A DNA stretch of 64,000 nucleotides from Flagellimonas marinaquae (lineage in GTDB: Bacteria; Bacteroidota; Bacteroidia; Flavobacteriales; Flavobacteriaceae), in contig NZ_RZMZ01000015.1 of assembly GCF_003992675.1 (NCBI RefSeq), forward strand, positions 806,001 to 870,000, given 5' to 3'. Under the pieces are notes generated by a model. That model did no database searches. It was given only the letters and a program-made list of their open reading frames with translations, and was not told the DNA's origin. Below, in pieces: positions 35,097 through 44,052 of the stretch (its first letter is position 1; each line of letters starts with the position of its first letter). The translations under genes and the position numbers were made by a program.

Positions 35097-36236
35097 TCAA
35101 CCCCCAAACCCATAATCAGGCTCAAAATCCAACATGATTGTTTCTCCTCCATTCGCAATGGATTGGTATATGGCCTCAACAATCATCATATCGCGTTTTC
35201 CCATTTCACCAGGAGCTTTGTTGGGCTCACCAAACAACACGTGGCGTGCAAAATCGTCCATTTGCAATTTTTGCTGACTTTCGTGCGGAAAATTTAAGAC
35301 GTCCCCCCTCGACGTTTCACCACTCAAGGGACCGTAGTTATTGGCCGGCTGCAAACGAAACCATCCCGAAGAACCTGAAACATACATGGCATTTGCGTTA
35401 AAATTATGCGAGGTAGTAATGTTACCCACTGCCCCACTCGGGAATTTCAACTGGGCGGTTATGGTTTCATCGGTATCCTTGAAATAATCAGGACGCGTAC
35501 TAAACTCTTGTGCTGCAACCGATATTGGGTTCTCCCCCGTACCATAAATCGTGCTCTGGATGGCATAAACACCCATGTTGACCAGAGCGCCACCACCGGA
35601 AAGTGAACGGTCCAATCGCCATTGGTCAGGATTGCCCGTAGAGCGGTATGCGGCATCAGCCGAAACAAATAACACATCGCCAAAGGTCTTTTTACGAACA
35701 AATTCCTTGACCTGTTGGGTGTAGGGTTCGGAATGCAGACGATAGCCCATACCCAGTTTTACACCCGCTTCCTTGCACGCATCGATAATCGCATCACATT
35801 CGGCAACACTGATACCCATGGGTTTTTCACAAATGACATGCTTACCGGCCTTGGCCGCCCGTATGCTGAATTCTGCGTGCATACTATTCGGAAGCACCAC
35901 ATATACCACATCGATATCCTCATTATTGGCGATGTCGTCAAAATTCTGATAGTTGTAGATATTCTTTTCCGGTATACCATATTTATCGGCCCACATCTGT
36001 TCCTTGGTCGAGGTTCCAGTTACAATTCCTGCCAAATAACAATGTTGGGTATCCTGCAGGGCAGGTGCCAATTGATAAGTGCTATAACTTCCCAATCCAA
36101 CCAGTGCTATGCCCAGTTTTTCCTTATTCTGATTGGCACCCATGGCACAGGCAAAGGGAGCAGATGATAGCAAAGCGGCTCCGCCAATTCCTTTTGCGGT
36201 GAGACTGTTAAAATTTCTTCGGGTAAGGGGTTTCAT
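35097..36236 (-). CDS. Gfo/Idh/MocA-family oxidoreductase, Tat-exported
   Basis: The 379-residue protein is like glucose-fructose oxidoreductase. The N-terminus has a twin-arginine signal (TRRNFNSL with hydrophobic GGAALLSSAPFACA), so it should be folded with its cofactor and exported. The Rossmann motif GLGSYS and the family motif CEKPMGIS near residues 138-145 follow, then the substrate domain. It oxidises a sugar or polyol, substrate unknown. It is divergent from the S10 peptidase gene. Confidence 0.88.
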   Translation of the reverse strand: MKPLTRRNFNSLTAKGIGGAALLSSAPFACAMGANQNKEKLGIALVGLGSYSTYQLAPALQDTQHCYLAGIVTGTSTKEQMWADKYGIPEKNIYNYQNFDDIANNEDIDVVYVVLPNSMHAEFSIRAAKAGKHVICEKPMGISVAECDAIIDACKEAGVKLGMGYRLHSEPYTQQVKEFVRKKTFGDVLFVSADAAYRSTGNPDQWRLDRSLSGGGALVNMGVYAIQSTIYGTGENPISVAAQEFSTRPDYFKDTDETITAQLKFPSGAVGNITTSHNFNANAMYVSGSSGWFRLQPANNYGPLSGETSRGDVLNFPHESQQKLQMDDFARHVLFGEPNKAPGEMGKRDMMIVEAIYQSIANGGETIMLDFEPDYGFGG

Positions 36237-36364
36237 GCAATGTGGTTTTCAGGTTTCACCTAAAATTAAGCATAATGAGCTAATTCTTAATTACTATTCT
36301 TTTAACAAGGGAAAAACTATCAAATTCCCTATTTTTATGAACTAGATTAATTCAACCAATTCAT

Positions 36365-37849
36365 ATGAAAAAATGCTTACTATTGGGCCTTGTGCTTTGC
36401 ACATCGATGGCCTTTGCACAAGAAAGAAAGATTCCTGTCGACACAGCGATTACCACACAGCATTCCGTGACCATTAATGGTGCGCGCATCGATTACACGG
36501 CTACTACTGGTACCCAACCTGTTTGGGACGAAATGGGAAAACCCATTGCTGCACTACATTATACCTATTACACCAAAAATGATGTTCGGGACAGGGCATC
36601 ACGACCTTTATTGATTTCGTTTAACGGTGGGCCAGGCTCCGGTTCGGTTTGGATGCACTTGGCCTATACTGGTCCGCGTATCCTTAAAATCGATGACGAA
36701 GGTTATCCCGTGCAGCCCTACGGAGTAAAGGAAAATCCCTATTCCGTTTTGGATGTTACCGATATTGTTTACGTAAATCCTGCAAATACAGGGTATTCGC
36801 GAACCATTCCTGAAACAGGGAAAGAGGTGGACCGTGAAAAATTCTTCGGAATCAATGCGGATACGAAATACTTGGCCGAATGGCTCAATACTTTTGTGAC
36901 TCGAAACAACAGGTGGCGTTCACCTAAATATATTGTGGGAGAAAGCTACGGTGGTACCCGTGTGATGGGGCTTTCCTTGGCGCTACAAAACCAACAGTGG
37001 ATATATTTGAACGGGGTGATCATGGTTTCTCCTGCCGATTACAAAGTATTCCGTGACAACGACCCGGTTTCCAGCGCCTTGAACCTTCCTTATTTTGCAG
37101 CTGCAGCCTGGCACCACAAAGCCCTACCGTCCGATTTGCAAAGCAAGGACCTTCTTGAAGTACTGCCAGAGGTGGAAGAATTCACTATTAACGAATTATT
37201 GCCGGCCATTGCCAAAGGTGGCTTTATACCGGATTCGGAACGTAAAGCCATCGCCGACAAAATGGCCAGATATTCTGGATTAAACTCAAAAGATATTATT
37301 GACCACAACTTGGATGTACCCACACAATTTTTCTGGAAGGCTTTAATGCGGGATAAGGGTGGTTACACCGTGGGACGTTTAGATAGCCGCTATTTGGGTA
37401 TCGACAAAACACTGGCGGGCACAAGTCCGGATTATTCTCCAGAATTGACGTCTTGGTTGCATAGCTTCACCCCGGCCATCAACTATTATTTGCAAGAAGA
37501 GTTAGGGTTTAAAACAGACATCAAATACAATATGTTTGGCCCAGTACGTCCTTGGGATGACAGTAATGACAATGTTCGGGACAATTTGCGCCAAGCAATG
37601 GCCCAGAACCCTTACTTGAACGTTTTGGTACAATCGGGTTATTATGATGGCGCCTGCACCTATTTTGCCGCCAAATACACCATGTCTCAGGTAGACCCTA
37701 GTGGCAGAATGAAAGACCGATTTGAGTTTAAAGGCTATCGTTCCGGACACATGATGTATTTGAGAAAAGAGGATTTGAAAACGGCCAATGAGGACATTAG
37801 GGCGTTTATTTTGCGTACCCAAGCCAACGGAAAGAGCGCGAAATATTAA
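36365..37849 (+). CDS. S10-family serine carboxypeptidase-like exported protein
   Basis: The 494-residue protein has a signal peptide to about residue 18 (MAFAQE). Family motifs are FNGGPGSGSVWMHL near 90 (oxyanion hole), the catalytic serine in VGESYGGTR near residue 196, and the late histidine in YRSGHMMYL near residue 460. S10 enzymes are acid carboxypeptidases; this bacterial form probably acts on peptides in the periplasm. A terminator follows the gene. Confidence 0.88.
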   Translation: MKKCLLLGLVLCTSMAFAQERKIPVDTAITTQHSVTINGARIDYTATTGTQPVWDEMGKPIAALHYTYYTKNDVRDRASRPLLISFNGGPGSGSVWMHLAYTGPRILKIDDEGYPVQPYGVKENPYSVLDVTDIVYVNPANTGYSRTIPETGKEVDREKFFGINADTKYLAEWLNTFVTRNNRWRSPKYIVGESYGGTRVMGLSLALQNQQWIYLNGVIMVSPADYKVFRDNDPVSSALNLPYFAAAAWHHKALPSDLQSKDLLEVLPEVEEFTINELLPAIAKGGFIPDSERKAIADKMARYSGLNSKDIIDHNLDVPTQFFWKALMRDKGGYTVGRLDSRYLGIDKTLAGTSPDYSPELTSWLHSFTPAINYYLQEELGFKTDIKYNMFGPVRPWDDSNDNVRDNLRQAMAQNPYLNVLVQSGYYDGACTYFAAKYTMSQVDPSGRMKDRFEFKGYRSGHMMYLRKEDLKTANEDIRAFILRTQANGKSAKY

Positions 37850-37873
37850 TCCAAACCAAAGTAAAACTGATAC

Positions 37874-37907
37874 AAGCGGTGTGACATACTTTCACGCCGC
37901 TTTTTTT
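37874..37907 (+). terminator. Rho-independent terminator after the S10 peptidase gene
   Basis: An 11-base stem (AAGCGGTGTGA at 37874-37884 with TCACGCCGCTT at 37892-37902, one wobble) is followed by a T run. Confidence 0.85.
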
Positions 37908-37957
37908 ATTTGAATGAGTTTGATTGAAATTCTCTATTTTTAAAAAAACCTTATCCC

Positions 37958-38653
37958 GTGAAAAAAAACACGCTACTCTTTATCATGTTATCATTCTTAG
38001 GATTGTCGAGCGGCTCAAAAATCAACGCGCAAGATTGGCCCAATTTGGAAAAGTATCAAACAGCAAATGCCGAACTTCCTGCTGCCACAGACGGAGAGGA
38101 CCGTGTAGTTTTTATGGGCAATTCCATAACCGAAATGTGGAAGGATGCCAACCCCGATTTTTTTAAGGAGAATCCGTATGTAAATCGAGGGATTGGTGGC
38201 CAAACCACACCCCAAATGCTGCTGCGTTTTCGCCAAGATGTTATTGACCTACATCCAAAAGTCGTAGTGATTTTGGCTGGCACCAATGACATTGCGGGCA
38301 ATACAGGCCCCATGACCTTGGAGCAAATCCATGACAATATCCTATCCATGGTGGAATTGGCCAAGGCCAATAGTATCAAGCCCATTGTTTGTTCAGTACT
38401 GCCTGCCGTTGATTATCCATGGAGGCCAGGTAAAGAGCCCAATATCAAAATACCAAAGCTCAATACTATGCTCAAAGCCATGGCCGAGTCACAAAATGTC
38501 ATGTATGTGGATTATTTCTCTGAAATGGCGGATGATAGAAACGGACTTCCGTCCAAATTGACGACCGATGAAGTACATGTTACCAAAGCAGGATATGAGA
38601 TTATGGAGCGCATGGTGAAAGATGCCATTGATAAAACACTGCATCAAAACTAA
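37958..38653 (+). CDS. SGNH/GDSL-family exported hydrolase
   Basis: The 231-residue protein begins with GTG and a signal peptide (LLFIMLSFLGLSSGSKINAQ). Block I GNSITEMW near residue 54 has the nucleophile serine; the other blocks are GIGGQTTPQ, LAGTNDIAGN and, at about residue 204, the catalytic DEVH. It is an esterase or acyl hydrolase of unknown substrate, likely in the periplasm. Confidence 0.9.
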   Translation: MKKNTLLFIMLSFLGLSSGSKINAQDWPNLEKYQTANAELPAATDGEDRVVFMGNSITEMWKDANPDFFKENPYVNRGIGGQTTPQMLLRFRQDVIDLHPKVVVILAGTNDIAGNTGPMTLEQIHDNILSMVELAKANSIKPIVCSVLPAVDYPWRPGKEPNIKIPKLNTMLKAMAESQNVMYVDYFSEMADDRNGLPSKLTTDEVHVTKAGYEIMERMVKDAIDKTLHQN

Positions 38654-38703
38654 TCGAAATTCAATTCAAACAAATACGCATGGGAATTTAGTTAGCTTTG
38701 AAC

Positions 38704-39711
38704 ATGGAAAATGGCAAGGTCAGCATCATAATTCCCTTCAAAAACACGGCCCAGTACCTTCCCGAATGTTTGGATTCCATTCGTAACCAAACTTATAGAG
38801 ATTGGGAAGTATTAGCGGTCAACGACCATTCTACGGATAAAAGTTTTGACATCCTTACCTCATATGCCCAACAGGATGAGCGTATCAAGATCTTTCAAAA
38901 TCAAGGACATGGCATCATTCCAGCACTACAAACAGGCTATGCCCAGTGCCAAGGAAACTTTGTAACCCGCATGGATTCGGATGATATCATGAAACCCCAT
39001 CGTTTGGAGGTCATGGTAATTTCTTTACTAAAACACGGAACAGGTCATGTTGCTGTGGGACAAGTGAAATACTTTTCAGATAGGGGCATAAGCAACGGTT
39101 ACGAACGTTATGAAGCATGGTTGAACCGTTTGACCGCTACCGGGACCAATTTTGATGAACTCTACAAGGAATGCGTAATCCCTTCGCCCTGTTGGATGAC
39201 CTACCGTGAAGATTTTGAAAAATGTCAAGGTTTTGAGCCCAACCGATACCCTGAAGATTACGACCTCACCTTCCGTCTTTATGAACATGGCTTAACCATC
39301 ATTCCCTGCGACCAAGTGCTACATCTATGGCGCGATTACGACACTCGAACCTCGCGCACCCATGAACACTACGCCCAGAATTACTTTTTGGACATTAAAC
39401 TACACTACTTTTTAAAACTCAATTATGACCCAAAACGACCCTTAGTGATATGGGGTGCGGGATTTAAGGGAAAAAAAATTGCCAGAGGACTAAAGAAAAG
39501 AAATCTGGACTTTATTTGGTTGTGCGATAACCCAAAGAAAATAGGTAAGAAAATCTATGGTAAACAATTGGTTCATTTTGAGGCATTGCAGGAACTGAAT
39601 AACCCGCAGAGCATCATCACAGTGGCAAACGAAGAAGCCCAAAAAGAGATTCGGACCTATTTTTCTGACTTAGGACAATCCCCGATGCTGGATTATTTCT
39701 TTTTTTGTTGA
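38704..39711 (+). CDS. GT2 glycosyltransferase with C-terminal nucleotide-binding-like domain
   Basis: From the ATG at 38704 the protein has 335 residues. The first 210 residues are a GT2 (GT-A fold) transferase: IIIPFKNTAQYLPECLDSIRN, then VNDHSTDKS and the DXD-type TRMDSDDIMKP. The C-terminal part from about residue 245 (PLVIWGAGFKGKKIARGLK) resembles a Rossmann fold with GxGxKG, followed by ICDNPKK-like residues. The two-part architecture is unusual for a simple glycosyltransferase. It is not close to other sugar genes. Confidence 0.82.
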   Translation: MENGKVSIIIPFKNTAQYLPECLDSIRNQTYRDWEVLAVNDHSTDKSFDILTSYAQQDERIKIFQNQGHGIIPALQTGYAQCQGNFVTRMDSDDIMKPHRLEVMVISLLKHGTGHVAVGQVKYFSDRGISNGYERYEAWLNRLTATGTNFDELYKECVIPSPCWMTYREDFEKCQGFEPNRYPEDYDLTFRLYEHGLTIIPCDQVLHLWRDYDTRTSRTHEHYAQNYFLDIKLHYFLKLNYDPKRPLVIWGAGFKGKKIARGLKKRNLDFIWLCDNPKKIGKKIYGKQLVHFEALQELNNPQSIITVANEEAQKEIRTYFSDLGQSPMLDYFFFC

Positions 39712-39721
39712 GATTTAAAAA

Positions 39722-39747
39722 GCGGTTCTTCGCTTTGCTCAGAATGA
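39722..39747. repeat. Possible short genome-repeat remnant (TTCTTCGCTTTGCTCAGAAT)
   Basis: The piece TTCTTCGCTTTGCTCAGAAT followed by GA resembles short palindromic repeats common between genes of Bacteroidetes (TTCTTCGCTACGCTCAGAAT-like). This copy is single and lies in the spacer after the glycosyltransferase gene; the assignment is from memory. Confidence 0.3.
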
Positions 39748-39788
39748 TAGTGAACTTTAAATTGTAAATCCGTTAATCATAAATGAAG

Positions 39789-39821
39789 TTTGAATTTGGA
39801 ATGTTTTAATGCCTATCTTTG
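39789..39821 (+). promoter_or_regulatory. Promoter of the BatA operon (TTTG, 21 bp, TATCTTTG)
   Basis: TTTG at 39789-39792 and a full TAnnTTTG match, TATCTTTG, at 39814-39821 are 21 bases apart. Transcription should start near 39826, after the first in-frame ATG at 39809, which supports the later start chosen for the gene. Confidence 0.55.
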
Positions 39822-39838
39822 ACCAAGCAATGATGGGA

Positions 39839-41761
39839 ATGCAGTTTAAACATCCAGAAATTCTTTGGGCACTTTTTCTTCTAATCATACCCATTTTAAT
39901 CCATTTATTCCAATTACGTCGTTTTACCAAAACCCCTTTTACCAATGTGGCCATGCTGCAAAAAGTGGTTTCGGAGTCAAGAAAGAGCAACACCCTTAAA
40001 AAATGGTTGTTGTTGATCACCCGTATATTGTTATTGGCGGCCATCATCATTGCCTTTGCACAGCCTTTTACTTCTTCAAGCACAGCACTCCAGCAAAAGG
40101 AAACGGTGGTGTATTTGGATGACTCCTTTAGTATGCAGGCAAAAACCAATGGTATTTCACTTTTGGAAAAAGCGATTCAAGATGTTGTAAAAAACATGGA
40201 TGAGGAGGGTACGTTCAGCCTATTTACCAATGAAAGAACCTTTGCCAATGTGAAGTTGTCGGATGTGCAAAACACTTTGCTGTCCCTGCCCTACTCCTAC
40301 AAGCAGTTGAATTTGGACGAAATTGGCCTAAAGGCAAATAGCCTATTTTCATCCAATGACGGCACTGTTAAAAACCTGATCATTATCTCTGATTTTCAGG
40401 AAAGAATTTCCGAGGGAAATATCGAATTGGACACCACCATTAGGACCCACTTCGTTCCTATGGAACCAAAGGAAATTACAAATGTTTCCATCGATTCTGT
40501 TTTTGTGGACGAGGGATTGAATGATCAAAATGCTTTGAGCGTATTCCTTACCGGGGGCAATACGGACGACCCTCTTCCAATTTCACTCTTTAATGGGAAT
40601 GAGCTGATTGCCAAAACTGCAGCGAAATTTAATCCTGATGGCACAGCAAGAGTGGAATTTACCATACCATCAAACCAAGCTTTGAATGGACGACTGAGCA
40701 TTATGGACAATGCCTTGGGGTACGATAATCGGTTTTATTTCAACATCAACGACACGAAAAAGGTAAAGGTCTTGGCGATTAGTGAATCGGATAGTGACTA
40801 TTTGGACCGCCTGTTCCGTGACGATGAGTTCGAATTTCAAAAGTATCGATTGGCCCAATTGGATTACAGCGTTCTGGATGACCAAAATGTAGTGGTGTTG
40901 GATAACTTACCTTCCATTCCCAATAGCCTTCAAAATATATTGCGCACCTTTAAGGATGAAGGTGGCTCGCTGATTGTTGTACCGGCAATCAATACCGATT
41001 TGGTGTCCTACGATACATTCCTATCCGCTTGGCCTGCTATCCGATTCACTGAAAAAGTGACGACAGAAACGCGATTGACAAAAATTACCTTTGACCATCC
41101 GTTGTACCGCGATGTTTTTGAACAACGGGTCACCAATTTCCAATATCCATTTGTTAAGGAATATTTTAATGTACAGACCAGTCTACCTATAGCATTGTCC
41201 ATGGATGGAGGAAATCCGTTTTTGATTGGTGACAACGGTTTATATGTCTTTACCGTTCCATTGGAATTGGAGAACTCCAACTTTATCAACTCACCGTTGA
41301 TCGTTCCTACCTTCTACAACATGGCCCAATCGAGTTTACAACAATCCAAACCCTATCAAACCATTGGTGAACCCACAGTAGTAGATGTCCCGGCAGAACT
41401 GGGCAATGACGAAATTCTAAAGGTCTTCAAGGAGGAATATGAGTTCATTCCCCTTCAGCAAACCTATCCCAATCGGGTACGGTTAACGTTTGACCAAAAC
41501 CCTACAGAAGACGGGATTTACGAAATCGTTCAGAACCAAAAAACACTCCTAAACATAAGTTTTAATTATCCACGAACGGAGAGTCGGCTCAAATATTTGG
41601 ACCTTGGGACATTGGAAAATGTGAACACTATGGACTCCATTCCTGGGCTCTTCGAATATCTAAAAGCGGAAAACGACATTGCCGCTTATTGGAAATGGTT
41701 TGTTATTTTAGCGTTGCTTCTGGCGCTCGTCGAGGTACTCATTCAAAAATTTGTTTCATGA
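39839..41761 (+). CDS. BatA-domain membrane protein
   Basis: The protein of 640 residues begins MQFKHPEILWALFLLIIPILIHLFQLRRFTKT, the BatA N-terminal region with one membrane segment, and a second segment at about 50-68. A von Willebrand-like domain follows with YLDDSFSMQAK, where DSFSM is the MIDAS-type sequence, and the protein ends in a C-terminal hydrophobic helix. The ATG at 39839 was chosen because the promoter lies over the earlier ATG at 39809. Such Bacteroidetes proteins are of unknown role, often with aerotolerance operons. The next gene overlaps its stop by ATGA. Confidence 0.83.
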   Translation: MQFKHPEILWALFLLIIPILIHLFQLRRFTKTPFTNVAMLQKVVSESRKSNTLKKWLLLITRILLLAAIIIAFAQPFTSSSTALQQKETVVYLDDSFSMQAKTNGISLLEKAIQDVVKNMDEEGTFSLFTNERTFANVKLSDVQNTLLSLPYSYKQLNLDEIGLKANSLFSSNDGTVKNLIIISDFQERISEGNIELDTTIRTHFVPMEPKEITNVSIDSVFVDEGLNDQNALSVFLTGGNTDDPLPISLFNGNELIAKTAAKFNPDGTARVEFTIPSNQALNGRLSIMDNALGYDNRFYFNINDTKKVKVLAISESDSDYLDRLFRDDEFEFQKYRLAQLDYSVLDDQNVVVLDNLPSIPNSLQNILRTFKDEGGSLIVVPAINTDLVSYDTFLSAWPAIRFTEKVTTETRLTKITFDHPLYRDVFEQRVTNFQYPFVKEYFNVQTSLPIALSMDGGNPFLIGDNGLYVFTVPLELENSNFINSPLIVPTFYNMAQSSLQQSKPYQTIGEPTVVDVPAELGNDEILKVFKEEYEFIPLQQTYPNRVRLTFDQNPTEDGIYEIVQNQKTLLNISFNYPRTESRLKYLDLGTLENVNTMDSIPGLFEYLKAENDIAAYWKWFVILALLLALVEVLIQKFVS

Positions 41762-43011
41762 ACATTCTGCTGAAGTCTGCAAAAATTATATGCCCGGAGA
41801 ACAAGGAACTTCACTTGAAAAAGCGTGATATTCTTATCAAAAAAGGGATTATCGAAAAAATCGGTGTATCAGTGGAAGCTCCTTCCCAGGTAAAAACTGT
41901 GGAAAAAGACAACCTTCATGTATCCTTGGGATGGTTCGATAGCAGTGTGTGCTTTGGCGAACCGGGCTTTGAAGAGCGGGAGACAATTGCCAACGGACTT
42001 TTAACGGCCGGCAAAAGCGGGTTCACCGATATTGTGCTCAACCCAAACACCTATCCTGTGCCGGATACCAGTTCCGATGTAGTGTTCCTAAAGGAACGTG
42101 GACTGGGAAAACCCACTAAAATCCATCCCTTGGGCACACTGACCAAGAATGCCGACGGTATCGACCTTGCGGAGCTGTATGACATGAAAAATGCGGGTGC
42201 TGTTGCCTTCTATGACTTCAAAAGACAGATTTCCAATCCTAATTTGCTCAAGATAGCCTTGTTATACGCCCAGAATTTTGATGGTTTGGTCTATTCTTTT
42301 CCACAAGATGGCCATATCAAAGGAAATGGAGTGGTCAACGAAGGAGAGATTTCCACAAAACTTGGGTTAAAGGGTATTCCAGCCTTGGCCGAAGAGTTAC
42401 AGATTGCAAGGGATTTGTTTGTGTTGGAGTACGCTGGTGGAAAACTTCACATTCCCACAATTTCTACCTCCGGTTCGGTAAAACTGATTGCCGAAGCCAA
42501 GAAAAAAGGCTTGGACGTAAGCTGTAGTGTTGCCATTCATAACCTCTTCTTTTCCGATGAAACGTTAGTCGGTTTTGATACCAATTTTAAGGTTTCCCCT
42601 CCCTTACGTACAAAATCCGACTGTAAGGCGTTGATCAAGGGAGTAAAAAACGGAACGATTGATTTTGTGACCTCGGACCATGTTCCCATGGATGTTGAGC
42701 ATAAACGTGTAGAGTTTGATAACGCCAAAAACGGAAGTTTGGGCCTAGAAACAGCCTTCGGTGCCTTGAACACGCTCTTTGATTTGGATGAAACCATTAA
42801 CCTATTGACCAAAGGCCGTAGTCGATATCAAATTGAAAAACCAAAGCTGGAAGAAGGCGCCAAAGCTTGCCTTACCCTCTTCAATCCTGATGGTGAACAT
42901 GAATTTGAAGCAAAAGATATCCTCTCTACTTCAAAAAACAGCATGTTCGTGGGCGCATCCTTAAAGGGAAAAGTGTACGGTATTATCCATAACGATTTAA
43001 CTACATTATAA
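41758..43011 (+). CDS. Dihydroorotase-like protein, metal site degraded
   Basis: The 417-residue protein is an amidohydrolase of the dihydroorotase family with N-terminal beta sandwich and TIM barrel, but key metal ligands are altered. The DxHxH motif reads D61-S-S63-V-C65, so both histidines are gone, and the usual lysine-bearing region is changed. Some features remain, such as STSGSVKLIAEAK, NLFFSD and D307 in TSDHVPMD. It is therefore probably a non-catalytic homologue like PyrC', which in other bacteria supports aspartate transcarbamoylase, or has another role. It overlaps the preceding BatA-type gene by ATGA and the next gene by one base. Confidence 0.78.
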   Translation: MNILLKSAKIICPENKELHLKKRDILIKKGIIEKIGVSVEAPSQVKTVEKDNLHVSLGWFDSSVCFGEPGFEERETIANGLLTAGKSGFTDIVLNPNTYPVPDTSSDVVFLKERGLGKPTKIHPLGTLTKNADGIDLAELYDMKNAGAVAFYDFKRQISNPNLLKIALLYAQNFDGLVYSFPQDGHIKGNGVVNEGEISTKLGLKGIPALAEELQIARDLFVLEYAGGKLHIPTISTSGSVKLIAEAKKKGLDVSCSVAIHNLFFSDETLVGFDTNFKVSPPLRTKSDCKALIKGVKNGTIDFVTSDHVPMDVEHKRVEFDNAKNGSLGLETAFGALNTLFDLDETINLLTKGRSRYQIEKPKLEEGAKACLTLFNPDGEHEFEAKDILSTSKNSMFVGASLKGKVYGIIHNDLTTL

Positions 43012-43334
43012 TGAGTAATTCCACCCCCGGAAAAACTACGGCAATTGTAGCCTACATCACCATTATTGGCTGTTTAATCGCCATTACCATGAACATTGAA
43101 CCTAAAAATACCTTTGCCCGCTTCCATATACGGCAGGCTTTTGGAATTCATATCCTGTTTCACGCCTTGGCCATTCTGCTCACCTATTCGGGCATTGCTT
43201 ATTTGTCCGTTTTTATATATGTCTTTTATCTTGTGATATGGGTTTTTGGATTTTTACAAGTATTGAATGAAAAGACAAAACCATTGCCGGTTCTTGGTCC
43301 ATTCTTTCAAAAATGGTTTACCTTCATATCCTAA
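43011..43334 (+). CDS. Small membrane protein, possibly DUF4870-type
   Basis: The 107-residue protein has three hydrophobic segments (near 10-27, 44-62 and 66-86) with the conserved-looking NTFARFHIRQAFGIHI. This is like the DUF4870/Tic20-type proteins, but the match is weak. It starts at the last base of the dihydroorotase-like stop codon (TAATG) and is followed by an esterase gene after nine bases, so all four genes form one operon. Confidence 0.8.
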   Translation: MSNSTPGKTTAIVAYITIIGCLIAITMNIEPKNTFARFHIRQAFGIHILFHALAILLTYSGIAYLSVFIYVFYLVIWVFGFLQVLNEKTKPLPVLGPFFQKWFTFIS

Positions 43335-43343
43335 AATAGAACA

Positions 43344-44003
43344 ATGTTCCCAAAATCACTTTCTCTTACACACTTAGTGCGCCCTTCATCCATAGTTTCT
43401 GGTAAAATACCGGCCATTTTTATGTTTCACGGTTACGGCAGCAATGAAGAAGATTTGTTCTCATTTGCTTCTGAATTACCTGGTGAGTTAATGGTCATTT
43501 CAGTAAAGGCTCCCTATGATCTTGAACCTTTTGGACATGCGTGGTATGCCATAAATTTTGATGCAGAACAGGGAAAATGGAGTGATGATGAACAAGCCAG
43601 GGAATCAAGGGAAAAAATCGTCAATTTTATAGATGAAGCCATCGAAGCCTATCATCTGGACGAAAACAATATTACACTTTTAGGCTTTAGCCAAGGTACC
43701 ATTTTGAGCTATGCCGTAGCGTTATCCTACCCGGAAAAGATAAAAAACGTAGTTGCCCTAAGCGGGTATATCAACGAGCGGATTCTGGTGGGTGACTACA
43801 AAAAGAAGGACCACAGCAAACTCAACTTTTATGTTTCCCACGGACAAGTGGACCAAGTTATTCCTTTGGAGTGGGCAGAAAAGGCACCTGAATTCCTGAA
43901 AAATTTGAACATTGACACCACCTATCACGAATTCCCGGTAGGCCATGGCGTTTCCCAGCAAAACTTTTTCTCCTTTAAAAAGTGGCTGCAGGAACGAATT
44001 TAA
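43344..44003 (+). CDS. Phospholipase/carboxylesterase-family alpha/beta hydrolase
   Basis: The 219-residue protein is an alpha/beta hydrolase of the carboxylesterase/thioesterase type. FMFHGYGSNEEDL near residue 27 is the oxyanion loop; the catalytic serine is in GFSQG near 114; the aspartate is in GQVDQVIP near 170 and the histidine in VGHGV near 205. It is probably cytoplasmic and cleaves short acyl esters or protein thioesters; the substrate is unknown. It ends the BatA operon. Confidence 0.9.
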   Translation: MFPKSLSLTHLVRPSSIVSGKIPAIFMFHGYGSNEEDLFSFASELPGELMVISVKAPYDLEPFGHAWYAINFDAEQGKWSDDEQARESREKIVNFIDEAIEAYHLDENNITLLGFSQGTILSYAVALSYPEKIKNVVALSGYINERILVGDYKKKDHSKLNFYVSHGQVDQVIPLEWAEKAPEFLKNLNIDTTYHEFPVGHGVSQQNFFSFKKWLQERI

Positions 44004-44020
44004 GTTTTTGGCCAATTTGG

Positions 44021-44040
44021 ACGTTGAGCGCAGTGGAAAA
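44021..44040. repeat. Possible repeat remnant (GTTGAGCGCAGTGGAAA)
   Basis: GTTGAGCGCAGTGGAAA resembles a short intergenic repeat (GTTGAGCGCAGTCGAAA-like) common in flavobacteria. It lies between two convergent genes. Single copy and recalled from memory. Confidence 0.3.
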
Positions 44041-44052
44041 AGGATTCAAGAT

